Shown here: positions 8,247 to 16,423 of the stretch, piece by piece
Numbering within the stretch: position 1 is the stretch's first letter
How the letters are laid out: every line of letters starts with the position of its first letter
IMG/VR virus record: IMGVR_UViG_3300042691_008807
Location: 1-21,166 of that record
Origin: a virus
Direction: 5' to 3' (one strand)
Length of the DNA stretch: 21,166 nucleotides
Program-made: the position numbers and the translations under genes
Notes under the pieces: generated by a model
Seen by the model: the letters and a program-made list of their open reading frames with translations, nothing else
What the model was told of the DNA's origin: nothing
Database searches by the model: none

Positions 8247-8925
8247 GTATATTCTCCGCCCACAAAGGGTACATATTCTCTCGGCATGAAAGCCTATTTA
8301 CTGCGTGATGATATATAATATCATCGTCTAAATATACCGCTATATGGTTAGGAACATCTCCATGCACCGTTAGGGCTAAAATATCTCCGTACATTAGATC
8401 TTTAACTTGCTTTACTGGCCAATCAAAGATCTCATTTGATATATAATTATAACCATGTTCCCACCAATTGTCAAGCCATTTTCTTCTAGGTGGCATGACC
8501 ACGTTATGAGTTAGGAACCAGTCTCTAACTGCTTCGAAACAATCCTGTTCTCCAAACATGTACTCCCTACCTATAAGCTTATTATAGTTTTTATGGTAAT
8601 AAGTATCAAATGAATCGGTTTCTAAATAGTAAATAATATACGGTATTCTTAAGGAGTTACACGCATCAATATCGTGTTCGCTAGGAGTATTGCCAGAAGT
8701 GTGTGAGTGCACGATAAACTCAATATCCCCCTGCATAGATAATCTTGTAAATTCTAGTGGGTCTATAACAAAAGAATCTAGCTCTTTACTTATATTAGTA
8801 CAGGGGTAATATTTACGCTTACCCTTTTTTATAAGAACGACCCCGCAGCATTCCTGCGGGGCCACACTTATAGCATGTTCTTTAACCTGAGAAGCCATAT
8901 CTTCTGGAAGCTGGAAATCCACCAT
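8197..8925 (-). CDS. Tail tip peptidase, lambda gpK-like: JAMM plus NlpC/P60 domains
   Basis: There are two peptidase domains in 242 residues. The JAMM/MPN domain (about 1-115) has Glu25 in E-C-C-G and the metal site H73-S-H75 with Ser82 and Asp85. The NlpC/P60 domain (about 120-235) has Cys129 in G-E-Q-D-C-F and His194 in N-H-I-A-V-Y-L, with His206/207 as a possible third residue. In the family, K acts at the tail tip; the NlpC/P60 half is thought to cut peptidoglycan cross-bridges during entry and the JAMM half to process a tail protein. The spacing from the second metal His to the Ser is six residues here, one fewer than the usual seven. The start at 8925 overlaps L by 44 bp and has a weak AAAGG upstream; Met10 is an alternative start. 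Confidence 0.92.
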   Translation of the reverse strand: MVDFQLPEDMASQVKEHAISVAPQECCGVVLIKKGKRKYYPCTNISKELDSFVIDPLEFTRLSMQGDIEFIVHSHTSGNTPSEHDIDACNSLRIPYIIYYLETDSFDTYYHKNYNKLIGREYMFGEQDCFEAVRDWFLTHNVVMPPRRKWLDNWWEHGYNYISNEIFDWPVKQVKDLMYGDILALTVHGDVPNHIAVYLDDDIIYHHAVNRLSCRENMYPLWAENIHGIYRYKGSDFRRLSR

Positions 8926-10033
8926 ATTGTAGAACCTTTGTTTTATCTTCTGTTGTACTTACTGTAACACCTGTGGTATTTGTTACTTGTTGGGAAGCAT
9001 ATCTTGCTGCACAGCTGCTTAATTTTTTACCGCAGGTATCTGCACGCTTCCAATATTTAGATCCTACGGCAGGAGTTTGACCTGGACTGCCGTGGCTTCT
9101 AATGCATACCCATACTGTGCCCGCGTGCAATACTACATCATTATATAAGTCTCCAGCTGTAGTAGTTCTATACGTTGTAGAGGCATTATACGCAGAGTAG
9201 GGTCTTATTCTTCGAACCGCTGTAGATAGATTTGCAGTACCTGCCTGCCAATAATCAAAAGCCTTAACTCCACTAGCTGCCTCTGTTGTTCCATTCTCAT
9301 TTACAAAATCATAAGCTTTTGCAGTTTTAAAGAACCCATGCTCTCCTCCCGCAGTAGTAGTAGGGATTGAAGATAGAGTGTGCACAGCAGTGCTTGCAAA
9401 TAGGTTATTTCTATTATCGAAATATGCTGTTACACCATTGTTATCTGCAGCTAATTTCCAAGTACAAGCACCTACACGACTAGTAAAAGGAGAGTCTGAC
9501 GCAGCCCCTTGGTACGCCCAGCAGCATGTATTAGGTAGTATAATTCTGGCTGGTAGCATAACTCCAGATACGTCAAATGGGCTAGAAAGCTCGAAGGTAA
9601 CTGTGCTAGAGTTTAGGGATGACATTCTGTCGATAATGTAAGACTGGGTCGGGTATTCCGTTGGGGCTGCTGGCGCACCGTGAGCTGTGCCCCCAGCATT
9701 ATCAAGATGTATAGCTAATGTCTTTCTTCTTATTATCTTTAAGCCTATAAGATCATCGTTGTCAAATTCATCTAGCGCATCCGAAAAAGTAGTTAAAATA
9801 TTTACAAATGTAATAGCTGGTCTAGCGTACGTTCCTTCAGATTTTTGTTCCCATCCCGTGAACTCGATTGGTAGAGAGCTGTAAAGCCTATTAGTAAAGG
9901 AAGGCCCCTCCTTGTCTCGCATATATACATTAGTCTCATACGTGGTAAAGTACAGCCACCCGTCAGGCGTCTGTAGCTGATATAATTCTACGTAGTCTGA
10001 AGTGACTCTCTGTTTATTAAGCTCTAAAATCAT
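8882..10033 (-). CDS. Minor tail protein, lambda gpL-like, with a large insertion
   Basis: This protein has 383 residues against about 230 for lambda gpL. Residues 1-165 match the L architecture. Cysteines at 170/171, 190, 334 and 341 fit the four ligands of the iron-sulfur cluster known in lambda gpL. The last pair keeps the C-x6-C spacing (D-T-C-G-K-K-L-S-S-C) and is followed by the typical Y-G-G-F-P ending. The stretch between the second and third ligands is 143 residues, far longer than in lambda, and includes a carbohydrate-binding-like segment (277-331). L joins the tail tube end to J in lambda-type tips. The start overlaps the previous stop (ATGA) and the end overlaps K by 44 bp. L identity is well supported; the cluster is inferred from cysteine spacing. 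Confidence 0.87.
   Translation of the reverse strand: MILELNKQRVTSDYVELYQLQTPDGWLYFTTYETNVYMRDKEGPSFTNRLYSSLPIEFTGWEQKSEGTYARPAITFVNILTTFSDALDEFDNDDLIGLKIIRRKTLAIHLDNAGGTAHGAPAAPTEYPTQSYIIDRMSSLNSSTVTFELSSPFDVSGVMLPARIILPNTCCWAYQGAASDSPFTSRVGACTWKLAADNNGVTAYFDNRNNLFASTAVHTLSSIPTTTAGGEHGFFKTAKAYDFVNENGTTEAASGVKAFDYWQAGTANLSTAVRRIRPYSAYNASTTYRTTTAGDLYNDVVLHAGTVWVCIRSHGSPGQTPAVGSKYWKRADTCGKKLSSCAARYASQQVTNTTGVTVSTTEDKTKVLQYGGFPASRRYGFSG
9041..9205 (-). other. Carbohydrate-binding-like (CBM5/12-type) insertion in the L protein
   Basis: L residues about 277-331 read Y-S-A-Y-N-A-S-T-T-Y, then G-D, V-V-L-H-A-G-T-V-W-V-C, G-x-x-P and a closing Y-W-K. That is the order of conserved aromatic, Gly-Asp and Trp positions in CBM5/12-type modules. 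It ends just before the third cluster cysteine, so it is a loop insertion. The match is by eye. Confidence 0.5.
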
Positions 10034-10581
10034 ATGCGTACCAGTTTCCCGCTTGCGCTTATGGCGCCAAACTTGCTACTATCAAGGCTAGTGGCCCAGC
10101 TTGTGATTAAAATTTTCTTTACTATAGTTCTTACGGTACCAGAACCCCCAGTAGTGGTTACACCATTATAGTAAAAAGATGTTCCTACGGCACCTGACGC
10201 GGCCCCTATAGCTGTCCAGTTAATACCACCAGCAGTGAGTATTCTATATCTTTGTCTTATGTTGAGCCCATTGGTACCAGCTACGTTAGCAGTAACTGTT
10301 CCTGTGCCAGGAAAAATTAGATCTATAGGAGTGGTTCCTTTAAGCGAATTAAAATAGCCGTCTAAAGCTATAACATTAGCCATAGTAAGATTTATAATGT
10401 TAAAAGATACTGTCTCTCTTACCGCGTTTGCCCCATCTGCCCTAGCTTGTTCTAGTGGGAAGTCCGCCGCTGATTTCTCCAACATAGCTACTTGTTTGGC
10501 CACGCTAGGGTTTATATCTATCGTAAATTCGGTAGGTGTGGCAAAGAAGCCTCCTGTAGTAGGAGCTATAAATGTTATCAT
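10030..10581 (-). CDS. Minor tail protein, second gpM-like paralog with an inserted module
   Basis: The first 90 and last 30 residues of this 183-residue protein follow the neighbouring 123-residue protein: a Ser-x-x-I-x-x beta strand, then G-Y-F-N-S-L-K-G (75-82) against D-Y-F-S-Y-L-E-G, then a hydrophobic strand, then a Trp-containing C-terminal strand (S-W at 161-162). Between them, residues about 103-151 are a copy of the Gly/Thr-rich module also found in the fiber and tail tube. By position before L and by fold pattern this is a lambda gpM-type tip protein. Its start overlaps the stop of the preceding paralog (ATGA), and it overlaps L by 4 bp. The M-like call rests on order and weak pattern, not on a strong motif. 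Confidence 0.7.
   Translation of the reverse strand: MITFIAPTTGGFFATPTEFTIDINPSVAKQVAMLEKSAADFPLEQARADGANAVRETVSFNIINLTMANVIALDGYFNSLKGTTPIDLIFPGTGTVTANVAGTNGLNIRQRYRILTAGGINWTAIGAASGAVGTSFYYNGVTTTGGSGTVRTIVKKILITSWATSLDSSKFGAISASGKLVRI
10129..10275 (-). repeat. Gly/Thr-rich module inserted in the gpM-like paralog
   Basis: Residues about 103-151 contain N-x-R-Q-R-Y-R-I-L-T, then W-T-A-I-G-A-A-S-G-A-V-G-T-x-F, and a G-G-S-G-T-V end. This is the module of the fiber with the core D-F-T changed to N-W-T. The preceding paralog lacks it, which places the insertion boundaries near residues 92-100 and 150. Confidence 0.8.
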
Positions 10582-10949
10582 CTTACTACCTCTTTGAAGC
10601 TCCCTTGCACACTATATACATCAGCTGATCTAAATACTTTACTCCATTGCAGAACTACTACAGTAGCTGCTACATCTAATATTCTAAAATTATTAATGGG
10701 CTCACCTTCTAGGTAAGAAAAGTAATCGTCTATTAAATCTGCGTCAGCTTGAGACCTGTTTGATATAGACGCAGAAAAAGACCGCCTACGACTACCTAGG
10801 GGTATAGTTAGGCTGTAATCTTCTCCAAAAATAACTTCCCTAATTGCTGGGTTATTTTGAAATTGTATACCATTATCCAAATAAACGTCGGTATCGGCAA
10901 CAGGGTTGCCGGTACCTAAAACGTTTGCTGGTATTGTAAAGTATATCAT
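10578..10949 (-). CDS. Minor tail protein, gpM-like
   Basis: This 123-residue protein directly follows the tape measure gene (TAATG overlap). It has a beta-rich pattern ending in L-Q-W-S-K-V-F, then a short S-V-Q-G-S-F-K-E-V strand. That W-x(5-15)-s-v-x-x-x-F-x-E-V ending is common in lambda gpM and related tip proteins that cap the tail tube. It is a paralog of the next gene, which carries an extra module. In lambda, M sits between the tape measure and L, the same place as here. Confidence 0.7.
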   Translation of the reverse strand: MIYFTIPANVLGTGNPVADTDVYLDNGIQFQNNPAIREVIFGEDYSLTIPLGSRRRSFSASISNRSQADADLIDDYFSYLEGEPINNFRILDVAATVVVLQWSKVFRSADVYSVQGSFKEVVR

Positions 10950-13900
10950 TAAGCAGCTCCGTATCTACTTAAGATACCTCCTGGGGCTTTTTGAGCAAGC
11001 AGTTCTTTTTGAACCGCGGACGCAATAGCCGCCCCTAGATTATTCATGTCTGGTCCTTTGGAATCTGTCTTAGTTTCTCCACCTTGACCCATATGCACGT
11101 TAACTTGCACATTATTGCTAGATGTGTTGTTGCCATGCATTTGAACTGGTATTGCCCTGCCATTGGGCAGAGGAACCACAGCTTCGTTATAGCGACCTTC
11201 GCCTACTAAGTAAGTTGGTTTGTTTATAACTCCTTGCGGCCCACCAGCTGCTCTATTCATTATTCCACCATTAGCCATAGGCAAAATACCACCAGCTGCA
11301 ACCGGGAACTGGCCCGGGTAAGCTAGCTGAGAAACATCGGCTCCAGGTGTAGCCATACCTCCCGTAGCTGAACCAAATAGTTGACTTAATCCTCGTAAGA
11401 TAATTATACGAGCAATCATTTGGCCAATATCACCTATTATGGACGCAGCCATTTTCTTAAAGGCTTCTTTAGATGATATTGTTCCGTCAACAAGATCTTG
11501 CAAGAATGTGGTAGTATGATTACCTAAAGACTCCATAGACTTATCTAATAGTTGAGTTTCTGCAGTCATTAGTTCAGTAGCCGTAGCCGCGGCAAGGATT
11601 TGAGTCGAGCTCATGCCTATTGTTCTAGGGTCTTTTGACATTTGTTGCGCTGTATTAGCAACCCCTCTGTCAAATAATCCTACTAGGTTTCCCGCTAGTC
11701 CTAGGCGTTCGTAGGCTAACTTCATCTCATTGATATTAGTTTCGAACTCGATTAAGAAGTCCTGTAATGGACTTAGCACGGCTGCAGCAGCGTTTCTTGC
11801 AGCGTTTACTGTAGCGTCTGCTTGATTTAATCTAGCCTGGTTATTTAGTGCTGTACCAAATATGATTGAATTCATATTTTTTTCAGCATCAGCGCGTAGT
11901 TTTACAGCATCTGCAGCTATAGAGGCAGTTCCGGCCGTTGGGTTGTCTCTGGCTTGTTTTTGCGCCTCACTTACAGCATTATCTAACTCTAGTAATCTTA
12001 TACGATTATCTAGTTTTAAACCCTCCATTTTTATCTTGAGTTCTTGCTCTAGAAAGTTCTTGTCTGCTATTGCATTATCAATAGCCATTTGGGCCGCACT
12101 TACTTTTAGCTGATACTCTTCTTGTGGGCCAAATTTGGTTCTATTGGCTATAGCTGAGTTTCTAAGACCGAACTCTAGTTGGTTATATTCTAACTGTCTT
12201 TGGCTTTTAGCTAAATCAGCAGCTTCTTTTTTAAGTGCAAGAACTTTTTGAGAAAAAGATAAAGCTTCTTTTTCTACAGAAACACCCTTAAATAGTAGTC
12301 TAGCTTTTTCTCTTGCTGCCTCTATAGCTTGTGCCTGCGCAGCTAGATCTAACCCTGCATTATCAATGGTCTTTCCTGCTATATCTTGCAGAATGCGTGC
12401 AGTTTGTAGAGCTGCTTTATATTGATTATAATATAAAGTATATAGGTCTCTTTGCTCTTGGGGCAGACCAATACTGCCAGGTAATTGAATTTTAGAATTA
12501 GCTTCGCCTGTTTGACCAACCGCTATACCAAAATCCATTTGCTGTAAGGCTTCTTCGCCAAATAATCTTTGTATAACTATTCTTTGGCCAGCTTGTTCAT
12601 ACTTAAATTTTGCTTCAGCTGCGTCCGCTTCTAGCTTAATAATTTCCATTCTAAGAGCATGAGTTTTTAGCGCATACTCGTAAGACTTTTGAGCAGCGTC
12701 TATTTCTTTTAGTGCAGCATATTCTGGTCCAAAATCAGAAGTTCCATTTTTTCGCATCATACTCATCTCAGTAGCTACTCTAGACATTGCGTCTCTAGTT
12801 TTCATTGCTGATACTTGTAATTCTGCAAATTGTAGTTTTGTTTTAACTAGCTGTAAATTAGTTATAGCTAAAACAGCATTCATATTTTTTAAGTTAAGTA
12901 ACATTACCGTAGAAGGAGGTACAGCGTTAAATAGTTCTTCTTTTAGTTTACTCATTCTAGACACACTTGCGTCTAGTTTAATTTTTCTATCTTCTTCGCT
13001 TAAGTTAATATCTTTTAATATGCGATCTTGTACCGAACTCTCTTCTGTATATCTAGTTTGAATGTCTAGTACCTGACTTAGATTACCTTTTAGAATACCC
13101 AGTTCTTGGGCTAATTCCGGAGTATTAAATAGTTCTCCAGCAAAAGCTTTCTCAGCAATTCCTGCATCTGCCCCTAAATCTTTTAAGGCTTTAGCAGATA
13201 ATCTAAAACCGCTTTCAATTGAAGAGGCGCTATCTGCAATTCTTTTATAAGGAGTATCGAATGCATCAGGTAGTCTTAGTTTTGTTATTTCATCGTTAGC
13301 ACCTTTAGCTGCTACGCCAATATCTTTAAATACATTAACACTAAAGCCTCCTACAGTGTTAAATCTCTCCGCAAGTTCCGCTCTTTTTTCATAAAGCTTA
13401 CCTTGGTCTGTCTCTGTATTATTTATGTTTGTTAATTCCGTATTAAACCTATCAAGCGCTTTAGGGTCTAGAGCTTGTAATAATTGAGCAGTAGATTCAA
13501 CAAAAGCTTCAGATTCTTTAATAGGATAACCAAGCTGTAAAGACTTTAAGTTTACACCTAATTCTTTTAGCCCACCTACTATCATATATTCATCGGTCAA
13601 ACCTAGGGTATCCATAAGACTTCCCTCATCTTTAGATTTAGACTTACCTGCTAACCTGACTCTATTAAACTCTTGGAAATTGGCTAAAAGCTCCGCCATA
13701 GAGTTGGCTGCTGCATCCGCAGCTTTGCCAAACTCGCCAAGGCTTTTCATTTTTTCCATCTCTACAACAGTTTTTTTAGATGTTTCTAATACTGCTTCCA
13801 GGTTAGTTCTTGCTTCTTTTAATTTTTTAGTATTACCTAGAAAAGTTTCATCTATCCAAGTCCATACCGCGCCTAAAGCTGCTATAGCCCCCATTATTAT

Positions 13901-15607
13901 GAATATCCAACCCATTGCAGCTTGCAGCCCCTGGAACGCCGTATTTATAACTCCGCCCATGCCTGCAAAGCCTTCAGAAATTCCGTGTATTGTACCACGA
14001 ACACCATTTAAGTTTTTAGCAAGACCAGTGACACTATTGTTCAGACGCTCTGTTTCAATTCTAGCAGCTTCTACTCCCGCTCCTAGAGCTATACCAAAGT
14101 CTCGACCTATAGCGTCTTTTGTGGCTTTGAACACGCCAAGGCCCCCGCCCGCAACAAAGAGGTCGTTTTGAAACTGCTTAGCACTATCTTGAAGCATACG
14201 CTTTCTGGTTTGATCAATATTAATTGCATTTGATACTTTTTCAAAACCAGCTGCAGCGCTTTCTATTCTTAGACCATTTACTTTTAAATCCGCATTTACA
14301 GCTTTAATAGCTTGTAAGTCATTAAGCATATCTTGATAGTTTTGTGATGTTTTATCGGTAGTATGTAATATTTGCGTCTCAAGAGCGTTCTGCTCTTCAG
14401 TAAGTTTTTTAATCATAGTCTTAGTATTAACAAGACCAAAATCTTGAGTATTTAGCCCTGCTTTTACAAGGTATCGATCCGCTGTCGCACCATCGGCGTG
14501 GGAGTAGTTTGCACTTTCAGATATTTCACCAAAAAACCCAGCAGCTGTTGCTTTAGCCTGTTTAGATTTTTCCCCAACACGCTGTAATTCAGTTCCCATT
14601 CGGGCTAAGTGTTTATTGAAGTCTGGGATAAGTTTTCCACCAGCTGTACTCAATACACCCATTAAAGGTATAAGACCCAGCGCAGGAACATTAATAAGAA
14701 GTTCAACTAGAGGAGTAAGAAACTTGTTTAGACCTGCTATAGCCCCAGTACCAAGGTCTCGTATAGAGGCAGAAAGCTTATCATACATAGAAGTATCTAC
14801 TGTGTCAGCAATGTCTCCAAACTTCTTTTCACCCTCAGCAAGCACAGCGTTTAAAAAGGCTTGGTTCTTTTGAGTAAGTGTAAGAGAGGACGCCGTTAGT
14901 TTATTTTGGAGAGCGTATCTTCTAGTAGCTTCGTCAATACGAGTCATGATACCAAGTTCGTCCAGCAATTCTGGTTCTAACTTGATAGTACCTCTTGTAA
15001 GACGGTCCATAGAGTCAGACATGTCGCGCCCTAAAGCCACGGAGGCGCCTTTAGCTACGCGAGTTAAGCGTTCTATTTCATCACTACTAAAACCTGCCGC
15101 TGTTGCGGAGGCAACTGATTTCATTGTCTCAACAGTAGAAAGAGCATAGCCAGAGAGCTCTTGCATCTTTCTAGCAGTAATAGACAGAGTAGTACCGGCT
15201 CTAGCTCCTACTTCTTCTAGACCTTTCTTTAACTGCTCAAATTTGGCAGCGTCAGAAAGAGCCTTGAAAGCAGCAGTTAGAGCGAAGACGTTAGCCGCAA
15301 GAGTGGCGTAAGCAGCCACAAGACCAGAGGATTCTCCGCTAGCTTGCGCCAAACCAGAGAAATTTCTACCCGCAGCGCCTCTGTTCCCAGCAGCGCCTCT
15401 TTTACCTCTATTAGTTTGAGGATCATCACCGTCACCATCACCTCCTAAGGAACCTACACCAGAACGACGCAGCCCAGCATTCCCTGTCCTAGACATGGCT
15501 TTTTGCGCGCGCTCAGCATTATTAGCAATAGTGGCTGTATCTTTAGCTATTGCTTGAGTACCGGTAGCTGTCATATTCAGCTTCATGGTAGCGGAGAGAT
15601 TCATCAT
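10949..15607 (-). CDS. Tape measure protein
   Basis: This is the longest complete gene here, 1552 residues. It has the usual tape measure make-up: Ala/Gly-rich N-terminus (1-90), long helical and coiled-coil stretches, a hydrophobic segment at about 560-590 (W-I-F-I-I-M-G-A-I-A-A-L-G), and a Gly-rich C-terminus with Y-L-V-G-E-G and A-V-V-P-L-P-N-G, a motif typical of tape measure ends. It fixes tail length during assembly and probably leaves the tail with the DNA. At about 0.13-0.15 nm per residue the tail would be roughly 200-230 nm, which fits a long flexible siphovirus tail. The start, ATG 15607, comes one base after the chaperone T stop with only a weak purine-rich site upstream, so translation is probably coupled to the G-T product. 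A second ATG follows directly. Confidence 0.95.
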   Translation of the reverse strand: MMNLSATMKLNMTATGTQAIAKDTATIANNAERAQKAMSRTGNAGLRRSGVGSLGGDGDGDDPQTNRGKRGAAGNRGAAGRNFSGLAQASGESSGLVAAYATLAANVFALTAAFKALSDAAKFEQLKKGLEEVGARAGTTLSITARKMQELSGYALSTVETMKSVASATAAGFSSDEIERLTRVAKGASVALGRDMSDSMDRLTRGTIKLEPELLDELGIMTRIDEATRRYALQNKLTASSLTLTQKNQAFLNAVLAEGEKKFGDIADTVDTSMYDKLSASIRDLGTGAIAGLNKFLTPLVELLINVPALGLIPLMGVLSTAGGKLIPDFNKHLARMGTELQRVGEKSKQAKATAAGFFGEISESANYSHADGATADRYLVKAGLNTQDFGLVNTKTMIKKLTEEQNALETQILHTTDKTSQNYQDMLNDLQAIKAVNADLKVNGLRIESAAAGFEKVSNAINIDQTRKRMLQDSAKQFQNDLFVAGGGLGVFKATKDAIGRDFGIALGAGVEAARIETERLNNSVTGLAKNLNGVRGTIHGISEGFAGMGGVINTAFQGLQAAMGWIFIIMGAIAALGAVWTWIDETFLGNTKKLKEARTNLEAVLETSKKTVVEMEKMKSLGEFGKAADAAANSMAELLANFQEFNRVRLAGKSKSKDEGSLMDTLGLTDEYMIVGGLKELGVNLKSLQLGYPIKESEAFVESTAQLLQALDPKALDRFNTELTNINNTETDQGKLYEKRAELAERFNTVGGFSVNVFKDIGVAAKGANDEITKLRLPDAFDTPYKRIADSASSIESGFRLSAKALKDLGADAGIAEKAFAGELFNTPELAQELGILKGNLSQVLDIQTRYTEESSVQDRILKDINLSEEDRKIKLDASVSRMSKLKEELFNAVPPSTVMLLNLKNMNAVLAITNLQLVKTKLQFAELQVSAMKTRDAMSRVATEMSMMRKNGTSDFGPEYAALKEIDAAQKSYEYALKTHALRMEIIKLEADAAEAKFKYEQAGQRIVIQRLFGEEALQQMDFGIAVGQTGEANSKIQLPGSIGLPQEQRDLYTLYYNQYKAALQTARILQDIAGKTIDNAGLDLAAQAQAIEAAREKARLLFKGVSVEKEALSFSQKVLALKKEAADLAKSQRQLEYNQLEFGLRNSAIANRTKFGPQEEYQLKVSAAQMAIDNAIADKNFLEQELKIKMEGLKLDNRIRLLELDNAVSEAQKQARDNPTAGTASIAADAVKLRADAEKNMNSIIFGTALNNQARLNQADATVNAARNAAAAVLSPLQDFLIEFETNINEMKLAYERLGLAGNLVGLFDRGVANTAQQMSKDPRTIGMSSTQILAAATATELMTAETQLLDKSMESLGNHTTTFLQDLVDGTISSKEAFKKMAASIIGDIGQMIARIIILRGLSQLFGSATGGMATPGADVSQLAYPGQFPVAAGGILPMANGGIMNRAAGGPQGVINKPTYLVGEGRYNEAVVPLPNGRAIPVQMHGNNTSSNNVQVNVHMGQGGETKTDSKGPDMNNLGAAIASAVQKELLAQKAPGGILSRYGAA

Positions 15608-15608
15608 A

Positions 15609-15905
15609 TTATTTGTTTTTCATCTTATCAAACTCTTTCTTCATAGCTTCTTGAGACTTCGTTATATTGAAAGTATCTATTACATTTAGATACTCTAACA
15701 ATAAATCTGCATCTATTATGCCATGATGAGCGATAAGTATTGGCAAAACGGTGAAGTCTTTGCCTGTAAAACCTACGTCGCCGTACACACGATTGCCTAG
15801 CCTGCCATAAATATTTAAGGCAAGCTGGGCATCGTGCATTAGGTCTTCATAACCTACTGGAATTTTATCAGGGTCTGGATCCAGACCCCTTTCTGCCATT
15901 AGCAT
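15609..15905 (-). CDS. Tail assembly chaperone T region, read as a G-T fusion
   Basis: This frame is open from 16001 to the stop at 15609. An independent ATG exists at 15905 but has no ribosome binding site. The open part upstream of that ATG encodes a charged helical stretch (A-Q-N-L-R-D-E-G-L-E-L-L-E-K-Y). The frame is +1 relative to the G gene, which ends at 15979 inside the overlap. By analogy with lambda G/G-T, and with +1 examples such as Listeria phage PSA, I read it as a frameshift extension giving a 260-residue G-T protein (133 residues of G plus 127 of T). T-type domains recruit tail tube subunits to the tape measure, whose gene begins one base after this stop. Confidence 0.75.
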   Translation of the reverse strand: MLMAERGLDPDPDKIPVGYEDLMHDAQLALNIYGRLGNRVYGDVGFTGKDFTVLPILIAHHGIIDADLLLEYLNVIDTFNITKSQEAMKKEFDKMKNK

Positions 15906-15978
15906 TAGATAACGTTTCTTGTCTATCTTACTATTGCCAGACTTTAAATACTTCTCTAGAAGTTCTAGTCCTTCGTCT

Positions 15979-16392
15979 CTAAGATTTTGTGCGAAAGGAG
16001 TCTAGATCAAAGATTGCCTCATTTAACCAAGTATCAAAAATAGGAGAATTCTGTACTAGTTGTAGAGCATCTTCTGGTGTGAACTCAAATAGTTCATCGT
16101 CGGGTGTACCTTGGGGTACTTCAATTGGTAGCATTTTTAAAGCGTGACCTACTGTAAAACCCTTCCAATCTAGAATGGCGGATTTAACAAGTACTTTGGT
16201 AAAGGCTTCGCTATCTACTTCGTCTTCCATAGCACGCGTTCTTTTGTTTAGTACTTGGCGTGTAACACTTTTACGAATTCTTTCAAGTTCCGGTCTAGAC
16301 AGATAAGATAGTTTTACCTCAAATCCAGGGAAGCCTTCTACTTGAATCCAGGCCTCTAGTCTATCTTTCATTAGTGAATGTAGTTTACTCAA
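15979..16392 (-). CDS. Tail assembly chaperone G
   Basis: This 137-residue acidic protein sits between tail tube and tape measure, the standard chaperone position. It begins at a TTG codon (16392): AAGGAG at 16401-16406 lies 8 bases upstream, while the first ATG (16371) has no site. The sequence shows the usual chaperone pattern: an N-terminal beta segment (G-F-E-V-K-L-S-Y-L-S-R-P-E-L), a central helical part with W-K-G-F near residue 76, and a C-terminal W-L-N-E-A-I-F-D-L region. The chaperone holds the unfolded tape measure before tube polymerisation. It is the first gene after the promoter at 16449-16477. Its last codons overlap the T frame by about 23 bases. Confidence 0.8.
   Translation of the reverse strand: MSKLHSLMKDRLEAWIQVEGFPGFEVKLSYLSRPELERIRKSVTRQVLNKRTRAMEDEVDSEAFTKVLVKSAILDWKGFTVGHALKMLPIEVPQGTPDDELFEFTPEDALQLVQNSPIFDTWLNEAIFDLDSFRTKS
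15991..15999 (-). promoter_or_regulatory. Candidate +1 ribosomal frameshift site
   Basis: In the G frame the codons are UCC UUU CGC, five codons before the UAG stop at 15979-15981. A tRNA-Phe slipping from UUU to UUC pairs perfectly, and the next codon (GCA) is in the T frame. The same UCC UUU CGN arrangement drives the +1 shift that makes influenza A PA-X. No classical -1 heptamer is present in the overlap, and -1 would not reach the T frame. Confidence 0.6.
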
Positions 16393-16400
16393 TTTGTATT

Positions 16401-16406
16401 CTCCTT
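16401..16406 (-). promoter_or_regulatory. Ribosome binding site fixing a TTG start (AAGGAG)
   Basis: AAGGAG lies 8 bases before TTG 16392. It favours the TTG over the downstream ATG 16371, which has only a pyrimidine-rich stretch in front of it. Confidence 0.8.
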
Positions 16407-16423
16407 CTTTTCATAAAAATATA

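Noticed and set aside
13680-14171. A 163-codon plus-strand ORF opposite the tape measure gene
   Set aside because: It lies fully inside a clear tape measure gene, has no ribosome binding site, and long antisense frames are expected opposite such a codon pattern.
15979-16004. A classical -1 slippery heptamer between G and T
   Set aside because: No X-XXY-YYZ heptamer is present in the overlap, and a -1 move does not enter the T frame, which is +1 (or -2). No G-run suitable for a -2 slip was seen.
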